Shown here: piece after piece, positions 34,390-48,413 of the stretch
Layout of the letters: the number at the start of each line of letters is the position of its first letter
Numbering within the stretch: position 1 is the stretch's first letter
Assembly: GCA_050084515.1 (NCBI GenBank)
Contig: CM114274.1
Coordinates: 26,598,001-26,662,000, forward strand
Direction of reading: 5' to 3'
Length of the DNA stretch: 64,000 bases
From: Blasia pusilla
Taxonomy: Eukaryota; Marchantiophyta; Marchantiopsida; Blasiales
Notes under the pieces: model-generated
What the model was told of the DNA's origin: nothing
Seen by the model: only the letters and a program-made list of their open reading frames with translations
Databases searched by the model: none
Translations under genes and position numbers: made by a program

Positions 34390-36331
34390 CAAACCAAAGA
34401 CGCCATAATTATCTTGGACTTTCAAGATGAAACTCTTATGTGAAAGCCAATTGAATCTCCTTTAATACTCTGAAGTATAGCGCTGTAAAGTCCTTGTAAC
34501 ACGAAGTAGGAGGTGTTTCACGGAAGCACATGATAAGTCGTGTTTTGCATGTTTTTTTAATTGAATACATGAAAACATGTGTTCACCCCTTATTATGTTG
34601 TGCATTCTTGAATAAAAACTTTTGAATCATGTTTGGTTTTTCTGCGTTGGCAGCTCTGACCAGATCCCATGGACATTTTGAATTTCATTAATGCACTTCA
34701 TAACTAGGTCGGGCAGCCATACCGCGCGCGATTCCACATCGGAGGCATAACCACGCACAGGGGGCGCAGTTATACTACGTCGTGTTCCACACCGTAGAGG
34801 CAAAACACCGCCACTTTGGTCATATAGAGATTCCTCTAAACTAGTTGTAAGTAAGGGAGATAGGCTTGACTAGAAAAAAATGCTTTGGACACGCTCCCAA
34901 CCCTACCCTCGAGCCATGTCCCTCTTCGTAAAGTTTTAGCGGCCTCAACCCTACCACAGCTAACTTAGTTGATCCTAAATTCGTTGCTAAATGAATCATG
35001 TGAAACAACGTTAAAAAATGTTGAAGTGCAACAACGACTTGTCTATAATACGCGTATGCGGTAATATGTAGTGAAACAAAACATATGCAAGATGAACATG
35101 GCAACTCTAGTGTTCATTTCTTGAACACCTCACAAACAGTGTTCCAATTCCATGGATACATACTAGGCCATGTTTAGAACCTCAACAAGTATAGAAGACT
35201 ATCAGTAACAAACCAAACATAGAGAAAAAGATTGTCGACAGGAGTTGCTTCGGTTGGTTGAATGCGATAAGTGTGTGAAAATGACAAACACATAATGTAC
35301 ACAACACAACTCACAATATGCACTTCAAATTTTTTTAAAATTATATGCAATTGCACAGTACATGTGGGATTTCTTAAGTTACACCTAACCCTGGGGCAAC
35401 CGGGGGGAAAGGGATTAGGATAGAACATTTCCATCCTTCCCTCGTTACCATCATACATCCCGCATCTGCACAGAACAAATAAACAAGTTCACCTTTAGGG
35501 CATGCCAACATAAATTGCATAAATACAAGGACACCATAATTGAAGTTATAGAAATAAGATTGTCTAACCTGTTGTAGCTTCATGTTGTAGTGCTCAAGGA
35601 AGGTCTACAAAACTGACAAACTCTAGTAGCCGCCATCCCATAAGGAACAAAATTGTCCGACCGGTAGCCCCTGTTGTAGTGCTCAAGGCAAATCTGCAAA
35701 ACTGCAAAAACTAAAGCAGTCGCCGTCCCATAAGGAACAAATTTTTTTCTTCCAATAGCCCCCAATGTCCATGGTATACCGATAGCCCATCATGTAGATC
35801 TTATACCGATAGCCCCTGATGAACATTCCCACGACATTGGTGTCCGCATTTGGTTAGAAACTCCAACCATCCATCAATAAATTCAAAGCATTCCATGGCG
35901 CGGGCAGGCTCCACCTAGTAGGTTCATCCCCAAACAAAGTCTAATCTTATACAGAGTCTGCAAAATTGCCAACAGCCAATTGAATTGCACACAATGTACC
36001 AACACATGTAAATTTTCACCCTTGAGTAGGTTCAAAATATGTCTATAGTCTATCAAAATTGTGATTTAAGTTTTAGAGGCATATTATCTTGGTTCATGTC
36101 ATTACATGATGAAGCTGCAGCTCTAATGTCGCCTTGCAGGAGCTCCACTTGTGGACAAAGTTTCCATTTCAAACGCTTGCAATGACGGAGTCGAGAAAAG
36201 GGGCAGCGGAGTAGAATGAAAGTCTCCGCCATCCACATCAGCATGTGGGTCTTCACTTGGCACCGCTACCCCTGGCTGTATGTGTCCATCTCCCCCCACC
36301 TAATTACCAGCCCAAGTGTTCCATCCCTAAA
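34390..36331. other. Intergenic region with an 89-bp tandem duplication
   Basis: No gene recognised. At 35584-35762 two copies of an 89-bp unit (gttgtagtgctcaagg ... cccataaggaacaaa) lie head to tail, and a shorter motif (taccgatagccc) follows twice. At about 34727-34805 there is a faint pair of 50-bp repeats (gattccacatcggaggcata / gttccacaccgtagaggcaa). Confidence 0.6.
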
Positions 36332-37048
36332 TTAGTATTGTACGTTGCAGATTTTGAAGATCATCAATGCTTCAAACAATAATGTTTGAAGGGGATGAAA
36401 CACAACCTGGTCACTTCCATCATTGTTCAAGTTCACAGCAACCGCAACAGGGTGTCCATCTCCCGTCGGCACCTGCTGAAAAGCCACATGAATGTGTGAG
36501 GCAAGTACAACTCTTCCAGAAAAAAGCGGTTTCTCAAAGGGTTTAGAATTATTTGTGTTGTGTACCTGCAATCCCATCTCTAAGTCCGTCTTCTTCTTCA
36601 TTTCGGCCAGCATGATCCTTCTCCTCCTTTTCAAGGACTCTTTAGTTCTCCCCGTAGGATACTTGGATCTCACAGTAGGCTCAGCCTGCACCACCACTTG
36701 GTCGGGGCTAGGTGACTTACGGTATCCACGGGATGCTTGGCCTGCACTGGATACTACAAGATGAAGGCGAGGAGATTTCCTTGTATCACGTGTGACCCTG
36801 GAAGATTTCTCCATAATGGGCCTACCGGATCTAGAGGTGTGTCTTTGATTTCGTGGGTGCACAATGTTAGAGTCCATTGGCTCATCCGAGTATACAGTCT
36901 CTACGTCAAGCCTAACCAACCTCTCATCCATCCTCGGTGTTCCTGCGGAATCTGGAGTCCGGTGACCATCATCTACAGAGTCTGAGTCACTGGAGTCCAC
37001 AATCTCCATATCCACACCTCCCTGCACACATGTACACCAAATGACCAA
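36332..37048 (-). CDS. Hypothetical protein segment with acidic start and basic nuclear-localisation-like cluster
   Basis: A 238-codon open segment preceded by a good acceptor (tgtgcag|GG at about 37022). Its early part is acidic and Ser-rich (MEIVDSSDSDSVDDG), the middle is basic (SLKRRRRIMLAEMKKK, a nuclear-localisation-like cluster), and possible donors occur at GLQ|gtacac (about 36565). I do not recognise it. It lies convergent to the MULE transposase, and further minus-strand segments to its right (a C2H2 finger at 37954-38196) could belong to the same transcript. It may be a gene or a second product of the transposon. Confidence 0.4.
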   Translation of the reverse strand: MVIWCTCVQGGVDMEIVDSSDSDSVDDGHRTPDSAGTPRMDERLVRLDVETVYSDEPMDSNIVHPRNQRHTSRSGRPIMEKSSRVTRDTRKSPRLHLVVSSAGQASRGYRKSPSPDQVVVQAEPTVRSKYPTGRTKESLKRRRRIMLAEMKKKTDLEMGLQVHNTNNSKPFEKPLFSGRVVLASHIHVAFQQVPTGDGHPVAVAVNLNNDGSDQVVFHPLQTLLFEALMIFKICNVQY

Positions 37049-37953
37049 TCATTTGAAATGCACAAGAGTAGAAACCATGCATAGAATGTACCAACTTAGC
37101 GCAATTTCAATGGAGAGGGATAATTCAATGACTAGAATGAAAGGACAAGATTGTACCCTGGACACAGCATCACATTGGCTGCAGCCAAGTCCATCCACAT
37201 ACATATGTGTCACTTTCTCTCTCATTTTTGCTAGTATAAATGGTTTTTTGGCTTCTTTCCAAACCCGGTAATTATACTTGAATCGAGGGAGGAAGTATTG
37301 CTCGTTGATGAACCATGCATGCCGATGCGCTCTGCGCATCCCATCTAATATTGCAAGAGACTGCTCAACCTGTTGTTTTCTAGTCTCTAAACCGGCATCC
37401 CATCAAAATAGTTCTTGCCTATCCATCATCCGCATATTGTATTTTAGTTATTCCTTCACATTTCGCTGCACTGTAAAAGTTTCATTCGCCACCCTAACTT
37501 TTGAAGTTAGGACGCGTATTGTAAGGATGATGTAGACGTTTCTCAACAATGTTTCGTTGAGTTTAGCAATGAGAAACTATTTCACATCAAGTGATTTGCA
37601 TTGTCGGTAAAAGAACGATCGTTCCTTTTACTGACTCCGTCTGGGGACATTTGGCCCGGCACCCCTTCTCGCATGGTCTTTCGCTTTGTTGAGGATAGCA
37701 TTCTTCTTTGCGATTTTCGATTAGCCCAACGTTGCAAGAGTGTGCCTCTAAGTTTGAGATTGGCAGCAGAACGATGTGTGTGAGTCCCTGCATAGAAAGT
37801 ACGTGATGAGACAGTGGATGAGAGAGATTATGACCCTTAAGAGCAAAACCAGCAAATTAAATCATGTTCTATCTATAATTCAATCACATAGTTCTAACCA
37901 TGCTTACCCTTGTCTTCATCGTCATCTTCTATGCCTTGAATATCACCCTCTGA

Positions 37954-38196
37954 CTACTTCTTCCCTGTGATACGAGGTGTTCCAGGCACTGGCCTAAGCC
38001 AGTGCGACGCAATGTGGGAGTTGAAAGTTTCCGATAGGCGGAAAAATTCAATGCATTTGGAGCACAAGCAAACGTATTGCTTGTACTCCTCACTGTAGCA
38101 ATAGTGGACCCACTCCACTGGATCCCTCCACAGTGATGTTTGGTAAGCCTGCTTTTGAGACGGGGGTGGGCTTTTGCCCATAAATGCAGCAAACAT
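37954..38196 (-). CDS. Exon-like segment with canonical C2H2 zinc finger
   Basis: The segment reads MFAAFMGKSPPPSQKQ, then WRDPVEWVHYCYSEEY, then a zinc finger starting CSKCIEFFRLSETF and ending NSHIASH. Spacing is C-x2-C-x12-H-x3-H, the canonical C2H2 pattern. It ends LRPVPGTPRITGKK. The strict spacing makes chance less likely, but no splice-supported full gene could be assembled. It may belong with the segment at 36332-37048. Confidence 0.42.
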   Translation of the reverse strand: MFAAFMGKSPPPSQKQAYQTSLWRDPVEWVHYCYSEEYKQYVCLCSKCIEFFRLSETFNSHIASHWLRPVPGTPRITGKK

Positions 38197-38384
38197 GTTT
38201 AGAGGCTAAAGTGCGGAGAGCTCTTTCTCCATGTCTCCCTTGTAAAATGGGCCCTATGTAACAACATTACCAACCATACAAGTAAGCATGAAATTGTTAC
38301 CTTGGGCATTGAAAGCCAACAGGCACGAGCAGAGCACGCATTTCTCAGATGGAATTTTATTTTCCCGGATGAGAGCATATGCAT

Positions 38385-39990
38385 ATCAGGTTTAGGCGTA
38401 TGTGCTCTTTAGTAAATATCAAACTAAATAAAAAAAGAAGAGCTAGACGCAGGGCAATGAAAATTTGCCATTCGGAATACCAGTATTCCTAGGACGTGAG
38501 GCTTGCCCATGACTGCCCAAACAAGTCCTCTAAAAGGTAGACGTGAGGATTGTTCGTGATTGTCTGACCACTTGGAGTTGTCAGCTTACATAAATACTAT
38601 CCCTATATTGAAGATCTATATGTAGGTACTCCGGTATATGGTTTACGATAAGAACACAAACCCTAAATCTCCTAACCATTCATAAGGTTTTCAAGATGCA
38701 GAAGATTGTCCTCCACCTACAAGGAGATGAGTAAAGCACACCTGATTAGTCAATTTGTTGAATTCAGTGTACCGAAGAACACAACTTGTATGTAAAAAGA
38801 GGATGAATTCAATTAAATATGTTAAGAGCTTACTCCGAGCTAAATTCAGAATGGCCAAGGAGCTGATAACTTCGGATAAATCCACATGTTGGTCCTTTTC
38901 CAAGTGTAGGTGATCATCAATGTCAGTCTAGTCGATAAGGTAAACCCTTTTAGGAGTCACCCCAATCACCCAAGGGACGTTGTTGCTATCATCTACATCC
39001 TCTGTGGCATTTAACTTCCACTTTAATCGGATAGTGGATACTAATTTTGATACCATGTTGTGTTGTGATGCCTCCATCAGATTCTTGATGTCTGGAATCT
39101 TGTGGGTTGTCATCTTACCTCCCTCGTCACCAACTACAACAAACTCAGTGTTTCCTCTTTTCTAGAAATAGAAGTGAAACCATACGTGATTTCCAACATA
39201 CTGTGCTTTTGGACTGAAAGCCATGTGGTACCCAACATCCCTAGCTGCTTGTTCTATGCAATGGTATGTATCTAGAGGGAACCCTAAAATGATCCAATCA
39301 TCCAAATAATTACTGGATAGTAGGTGTGTGCGTTTGCAAATAATATTTGCCGGATAGAAATCAGGGCATGAGTTTGTATGAATGATGGGCTCACCCATGT
39401 TTCAACCGACCCTTGATTGCCAGACATGAAACGTGTAACATTTTCAGGTTTCCTGACTAACATATTCAAAGTGTGCATCCCATTTGCATCTAAGAACTGG
39501 ACGAAATTGGACATGATGTGATACGTAGTACTCTACAAGCCCTACAACTGAGGCAAATTCACATTCAAGACCTAGGTCGACAGTAGTGGCAGATTTGATG
39601 GCAGCAAGAAATTTGAACGCGCAACGCTTCCTTGCATGAATTGCAAATGAGCTCAGCATCAGGATTCCAAACAAACATGAAATGGTTACAACTTCAAAGA
39701 ATTAGGTTGGACAATGGACAAGGCTTACTAACTACTTGCAAATATAAACGCGGCTTTGTTCAAAGAAGTTCAAAGAAGTTTGGAAGGGTGTGGATGATGA
39801 TAGTCTCTGTTGTTTGAGAGGATCTATTTTCGACCCTGCTTCTGAAACGTTACCACCATAGGATCAGGTGATCCTAAATTACGAAAGAGCCAGCTGCCAA
39901 AGGTTCCGGATATAGTTAGTGCATCGTGGTATGTATGTATTCAGAAACACTCAAAGACAGGAAGGATATTTTAAAAAGTGCACACATACC
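38385..39990 (-). other. Minus-strand open segments, possible further exons of an unidentified gene
   Basis: Several open pieces in minus orientation (39674-39444, 39398-39162, 39113-38928, 38903-38691) contain ordinary-looking protein sequence (for example NMVSKLVSTIRLKWKLN; IILGFPLDTYHCIEQAARDV). A possible donor ccggctg|gtatgt sits at 39990. None shows a domain I can name, and a single stop separates adjacent pieces in places, so this could be a decayed gene. Confidence 0.3.
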
Positions 39991-40252
39991 AGCCGGTTTC
40001 TCTTCTCTTTCCACGTCACGCGTATCAATCCAAAGCTGAAAAGTGGAGAGATGAGAACTTTCGTCCAAACCATGTACAATTGACGCCCCAAGCAACCTGC
40101 TCCCGAGGATTCACCAACAAATTGGTCCCGCGAAGTCCTCAAGAAACGTTGCCAAAACTCCAATACCTCTCTAGATTGTGGCGGTCGGGGTGGTAAACGC
40201 CGTGGCGAGCAATTCCCAAGAGAGAAAGCCCTGGTAGATGGAGAGATGTCTA

Positions 40253-42488
<2,236 letters not shown>

Positions 42489-43785
42489 TGTCATGACCAT
42501 ACGGATTATGTTGTAGAGTATAGTGTGCTAGTAGAGGCAATACCTTATGTAGGGCCGCAATGACTAGGTAGACATGCGATTTCATACATAGGGTTGGGGG
42601 TTACTCAGTTGAGGGTGACTTCTCTAGTAGGGCCCGCTCTTAGGTTGGAGGATATAAGGTGGAGTGCACTCAAAGAATGTTGCGTTGGGAGTTAGCCTTG
42701 GTAGTGAGTAGAGCTCTTGGCTATGGTGTTTCCCGCAAGCTTCGACCTAGATTCTCCCATCGTGGAGTGGGTTGGGCTAGATTGTATGTGATTCTATACG
42801 TGTTTTATGACAGTAGCTCTTTCACGGATTTCACTCAAAGAATAGACGTAGATCGATGGTAGCTTCGATTGTGGATCAGTAGGATCTGGTTAGGGCTGAT
42901 TGTGTACTCAGCCATGGATGTCCGTGGCTTGTGGCCTATGTTGGAGGTGTGAATCTGGTGGATGGTTGGTTGGGAAAGAAGCGCCTTGCTGAGAGCTTTC
43001 CAACGCGCTTTAGATCGCCGGATTTTGTCAAGGGAGTTGGAAGTTATCAAGGATTGAAGATTATGGTTCGTGTTCGACGGTTTTTTGATGCAGAGAGCTT
43101 GGAGTGCGGAAGCTCTGTTGAAGTTCATCCAGATCGGGTGAGAGGTTCCTGTTGCTACTTGTATTGTGACCTCATGTGAAGCTATCTGCTCAAGTGTGTG
43201 GAGCGTTGCGGATTTCTGCGTGCATGAAACTGGGCAGAAGCGCCGGCGGATTTGCGATTCTGGAGGTGTATGGACAGCAAGTTTGTCTGATTTTTAGCGC
43301 GGAGTACAGAGCTCGGTTGTAGCTGATTTTTTGTGGAGAGATAGCTATGGTAAAGTAGTAAAGGTCATACCTTATGTAGGGCCGTAGTGACTAGGTAGAC
43401 ATGCGATTTCATACATAGGGTTGGGGGTTACTCAGTTGAGGGTGACTTCTCCAGTAGGGCCCGCTCTTAGGTTGGAGGATATAAGGTGGAGTGCACTCAA
43501 AGAACAGTCAGTTCTTTGAGCTGAGCCTGTTGCGTTGGGAGTTAGCCTTGGTAGTGAGTAGAGCTCTTGGCTATGGTGTTTCCCGCAAGCTTCGACCTAG
43601 ATTCTCCCATCGTGGAGTGGGTTTGGCTCGATTGTATGTGATTCTATACGTGTTTTATGACAGTAGGTCTTTCACGGATTTCAGTTGTGGTACACTTGTG
43701 TTTGTGGATGCTCTTGTCTATGTTATGTATGTATGTGAGTATGGTATGTCAGCGATGTATGTTGTATAACAATGTGGATTCAGCA
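42489..43785 (+). mobile_element. Insertion in the satellite array with about 300-bp direct repeats (TRIM-like)
   Basis: The array sequence breaks after gcgaaaagcc at 42488 and resumes at about 43786 (gcagcacaaggctgcggc) after cacgacaagcc, so aagcc flanks both sides as a possible 5-bp target-site duplication. Inside, about 42540-42832 and 43367-43682 are near-identical direct repeats (ttatgtagggccg ... ttcacggatttca); the second has about 26 extra bases near 43505. The left edge begins TGTCATG. Between the repeats, 42930-43179 is open. The pattern of short direct repeats around a small interior resembles a terminal-repeat retrotransposon in miniature, but the outer 50 and 100 bp do not match each other and no primer-binding site is clear. 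Confidence 0.55.
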
Positions 43786-43936
43786 CGACAAGCCGCAGCA
43801 CAAGGCTGCGGCTATCTATTCTTCGACCGATGGAGAGGCGTCGACTCACTGTCTTCCAACACCAGCAGAAGGCGAATTGTGGCAGACCTCCTCGAGTAAA
43901 ACGACAAACAACATTTCCCACCAAAACGAAACGACC
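43786..43936 (+). repeat. Truncated last unit of the 319-bp satellite
   Basis: Contains gcacaaggctgcggctatct, gtcgactcac at 43840 and the aattgtggcagacctcctcg block, colinear with the array to the left of the insertion. Ends in CCGTC simple sequence. Confidence 0.9.
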
Positions 43937-44060
43937 GAGCGTCCAGCCGTCCAGCCGTTCATCCGTCCGTTCATCGTCTATCCGTCCTCCATCCGTCCGT
44001 CCGTCCGTCCAGCCGTCCATACTTCATCCGTCCGTCCATCGTCCATCCGTCCTTGGTTGC
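43937..44060 (+). repeat. CCGTC/ATCCGT-rich degenerate microsatellite
   Basis: Runs of ccgtccgtccgtccgtcc and catccgtcc variants over about 124 bp, linking the satellite to the dispersed repeat at 44061-44215. Confidence 0.9.
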
Positions 44061-44215
44061 GATATCCGCTGTCCGTCGAACTCCGTCCGTCCGACGCTGC
44101 AATATCCGCCACAGTTATTACTGTGCTTAAACCCTTCCCGAACCGCTTGAGCCTAAGGCCTAGTCTACGCGGTCTTAAACGCATGGCCGCGGCTATCTAT
44201 GGCTTTCGCAATTAC
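44061..44215 (-). repeat. Dispersed repeat, inverted copy of 30655-30835
   Basis: The minus strand matches the repeat near 30.7 kb over 'aagaccgcgtagactaggcc', 'ttcgggaagggttta' and 'acggagttcgac'. The paired copies point towards each other across 13 kb. Confidence 0.8.
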
Positions 44216-44417
44216 CGGGCGGGATCCCACTTGTAGGAGATTCTGTACTATCCCAATATTAATATTGTAATAAAAATATAATCTCATTTGTACTGCCTTG
44301 TAATACCGTTGCCACAAAACAATGTAATGCAAATTATTTCATGTGTTTGGTTCGAATAATATGGTTGTGATAAGAATGTAGTTTTTATTTTAATCCGAAT
44401 TAATAACAAGATACAAA

Positions 44418-44866
44418 AGTGTTTGAAGAATTAATGTATAGTACGCTAAGGAAAAGATTAATGATGATGCGCTTAAATTCAAAAAAATTCTTGTTGTCCG
44501 TAGTTTGTGAAACATTTTCTCATTGCCCAATTTTGCCACATGTCCAAGCAGAGAGAGAGGTGTTTGCAAATCAAGAAGTCACTCTCCCATAATAATAGAG
44601 ATAAGGTGTTTCCAAATCAAGAAGGCACTCTCTCATAATAATAGAGATAAGGTGGGCGTGCAATGCACGAGAAATAAAAAAGTGTTTGAAGAGCTAGTAT
44701 ATAGCCCGTGAAGGGAAGAGATTAATTATGTTGCACATAAATTCAATTTTTTTCTTGCTACCCCTAGGATGTGAAACATTTTCTTTTTGCCCAATTGCCA
44801 CATGTCAAGTAGAGAGGTGTTTGCAAATCAAGAAAGCATTCCCCCTAATAATATAGATTAGGAGTT
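44418..44866 (+). mobile_element. Two tandem copies of the short Helitron-like repeat
   Basis: Copy A (about 44418-44668) and copy B (44676-44866) share aagtgtttgaag, tgtgaaacattttct and gaggtgtttgcaaatcaag in the same order; copy A also has an internal 45-bp duplication (44562-44650). The palindrome gtgcaatgcac lies at 44656-44666 between them. Both are inverted relative to the copy at 14275-14662. More diverged relatives occur near 46555-46640 and 47155-47220. Confidence 0.6.
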
Positions 44867-47800
44867 GAGAGAATGTAAATTATTTTAAGAAAGCAGAGTT
44901 TTTTTTTTCAAAATTAGAAATTTTTGGATTTCTCATTGAATATTAATAACAAGATTTTTTTAAATTTTCATGAGTATTTTTTTTAAATCATAATATTTAT
45001 CTTCATTTATTTGTATTTTTGACATGCGCGAGAGATTTTTTCATCCATCGGACAAATCAATAATTTAATCTCTATTCTTAAGATAAAAAAAACCTTTCTA
45101 AGGAAATTTCCTTTCTTTATGAATTATTCTTGATACGTATTCATTGGAGCTAAAGGGCATGTGCCGTAACCTACGGAAGGACGGTACCTTCCTCTAAAGT
45201 TCCCGATTCAAGTGATGTTAAGTTTTTATAATTTTATAAAAAAATTAAACTATTTTAAACAGTGACTTGTTTCTATCTCGAGAATACATTGAACCTCCAT
45301 GCTACCCAAATAAATTTGTGCCTTTCATGTGTCCCTTTATGGTGCAAGAGGTCTTGATGGTAAGGACCCCAAAGCTTCTTCTTTTTTTCTAACATTATCA
45401 TGCCAAATTGAATGGCATGCACTTGAGTTTGGTGGATAATATAAAGAGATGGAGAATGATTAAGGAAGCTAGAGAGTGAGTGGTGATGGCGAACATCATT
45501 CGTCTCTTAGGCCACAAACGAGTAAATGGTGAAGCATAACATTTTCAAAGACTGCATATGTCTCCACATTGTTGGCTATCATCAATTCTCATATTTTCGA
45601 TAATTCCTATTAGTAAGTTGGTGACATGTAATTCAACTTCTAACCCCTAATTTAAAATTTTAAAATTACACATTTTAACATGAGAAGAGTCCTCAAAGGA
45701 CATGTTGTCATTCTCAAGACAAGGAATTTTGTAAATCCATCCTCTATTGATAGTGTGCATGCTTCTATTTCTCAAATCTTTATTAGCATAGATGCTTCTA
45801 TTTCTAATACACTTTAATTTCTCTATCCCAAAAACATTATCCTTGACATTAACATGGAGAGACAGCTTGCTTGATAATTTCCTTTGGTAGGACCTTGCTT
45901 CGATATTCTCTTTCCCTCTCTCTCTTAGAGTGTTTGATCATTTTCTTGAACTTTTTTCTCAATATGTTGTAAGAGAATGAATATATAATATATATATATA
46001 TATATATCCAAGAACAGAGGAAGTGAGTCCAAGATATTGTAGTGGTGAGGGAGAATATTTCAAGATACTTATGGCAAGGTGAAAGAGGAAGTGTTGGAAT
46101 CTGAAATTTTAGTTGTTGGAATCTCCATATGTTAAAGGTAAGAAGAGATGAGAATTCTAGATCAAGTCAATGTCGACCAAATTTATGGTCTCAAATTTAT
46201 AAACTTAGTTTGCACTTTATCAAAAGTGTAAGGTTGGGGTTGGTTGCACCATAAGCAACCATTGGTAAACATTGTTGAATGCAAGGGAAGAAGCTTCATG
46301 ATCGTTCCCTGCATTGAAGAAAATTTCCAAAAAATACACCTCCTAGCACACCTAATGGGAAAACCCTTTGGAGGTGATGAATTCAGAACATTCGAATTGA
46401 TGAATCTAATAATAATTGATACATGTGAAAAATCTTTTTAAATTAAAATCATCTAGTATACAACCCATGCCCCAATGTTGATTCTTGTGAAAATTCTTTT
46501 TATATTAAAATCTACTAACACTCATGCCCTCCACCGTAATCTATTAGAGCAAGACTAATACTTCACTCATGAGAAACATTTTCTTGTTGTCATATGCCAA
46601 CAAGAGAGGTATTGAAAATTGTTTTAAAGTCAATTCTCCAAACAAAATAATTTTGTGACCTAAATATGATTATGAGAAAATTATTTTTAAGGTGGAGCTT
46701 AAGCAATTTAGAAGTGATTAGGGGATCTATGAAAGTAAGTTGACTTAGGATTTTCCAAGAAGGGAATTAGGAAAAGGAGGTGATATATTTTTCAAAATGA
46801 GGAGGTGGTCTTTCCAACAAGTGACCTTAGATTAGCTATAGGCTCTCCCCACAAGTATGTAAGGGCTTCATCCCCATGCACGCAAGGTCGCGGCAACCAT
46901 GTATGGTCGCCGACTTTTGGGCGCAGAATTGGCCCAACGTCTTTGCAATCTTATTTAATAGAGACCCTTTTTTTTTTCTCCACAAACAATTGGATAACCT
47001 TTTTGGATGTAGAAAGTGGATCGCCATGACCTCCATAAGTGTCTATGGGATCAACCCCTAAATAATCCAATAAAATCCACTTCATGTTGTAATAATGCCT
47101 CTGGTATTTTCATGTGTCTCTCATAAGTTGATCTACTAGTGGGCAATCCACTTTCGGTAGGAAAACATTTTCTTGCTTCCTGGTCACCACCTATCAAGAA
47201 GACGCTCTCTAAAATTTACAATAATAAAACAAAATTAAAGTGGATCGTGTTCTTAACTGTCATTGCGGTCCTATGGAGGGGATCTTACTAAGTCCTTAAA
47301 GGGGTTTACGAACCAGTGATATTCGATTGGCAATGGCCGCCTCCCACGAAATCCCTATGAGGACATCCAGATCGTGGACTGGGAATGGCTTTGGATTCTC
47401 CCATGCAACCATCGATTGAAGTGTCGTTTCTCATTCATTGGTTGATTCGGTGTTGGACTCTCTCATCGAATGGTCAAATCGATCAATTCACTGCTGCGTG
47501 AGAAATGGTGGCTTGTTTGAATGAACCACTTCCTTCTCGATCTACATCTGCGCTACACACAATCCTCAAAGAAACTGGCAAATAATCATCGCTGCAAATC
47601 GGGGATTCCCAATCAGAGATTCCCAACTCCCGGTTGGCATGACTCGCACTGCAAATCAGGGATTCCCAAATCTCACTTGGCATGACTCGGAGCCTATGGC
47701 TCTGGCATCCAGACGAAACCCTGCGCTTTGAGCTCTCTATCTATGGGACCACGGGTTCATCTCGGGGTCCCAGCCGTCAAGGAAACATCTCGAGGTATGT

Positions 47801-48413
47801 ATGCATAACCAGATCCTTGCAGCGATGAGGAATCCCACCAGTGGGATATCAATTAAGACGCGTGTGAAGTCAATTGCTACAACTCATGGGCACTGAGAAT
47901 ATCTGGCCTTGCTTCCATGGAGGAAGCCAAACAAAAAGCTTTTTATTGAGATGAAAATCTGATTATCGTCTTGTGAACAAGCACGACTATTTCTGGCCAT
48001 GACTACTTAGCAGAAATCTACACCTCGAAATAGTAGACTGGCAGGAAAGCTTAACCTAGTGTCGATTTTGTTCGCAGATAGAAGGAGGGCACAGGTGTGA
48101 CGCACTAAGAAGTTTGTTGGTTCGTCCCCACGAAACAAGAAACACTCTGATAGGCGGATGACATACAGAGACACAGAGAGGCTGAAGGGTGACGGAATTC
48201 ACGCTGTAGAAAACAAGCATCGCCTGGTACATTGTAAGTGGCTCATCCAGTGGCCTCATTTCAATACCCTCATATTTGGAAGACCAAAGGAATTGTTCAC
48301 TTTCATTTGAGACCACTTATGGCGGCGATCAAATCTAGAAGCCCACTACCAGAAGTAAACTACTGATTACAGAAGAATATAAGTGTTGAAGACGTGAAGC
48401 ATATAGGAGGTGG
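44867..48413. other. AT-rich intergenic region, no gene; minor repeats
   Basis: No recognisable coding sequence. Holds a (TA)n run (about 45980-46006), diverged copies of the Helitron-like repeat, and a small direct duplication at about 47594-47692 (ctgcaaatc.gggattccca ... ttggcatgactcg). The right end may include the 3' UTR of the VIT/vWA gene. Confidence 0.55.
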
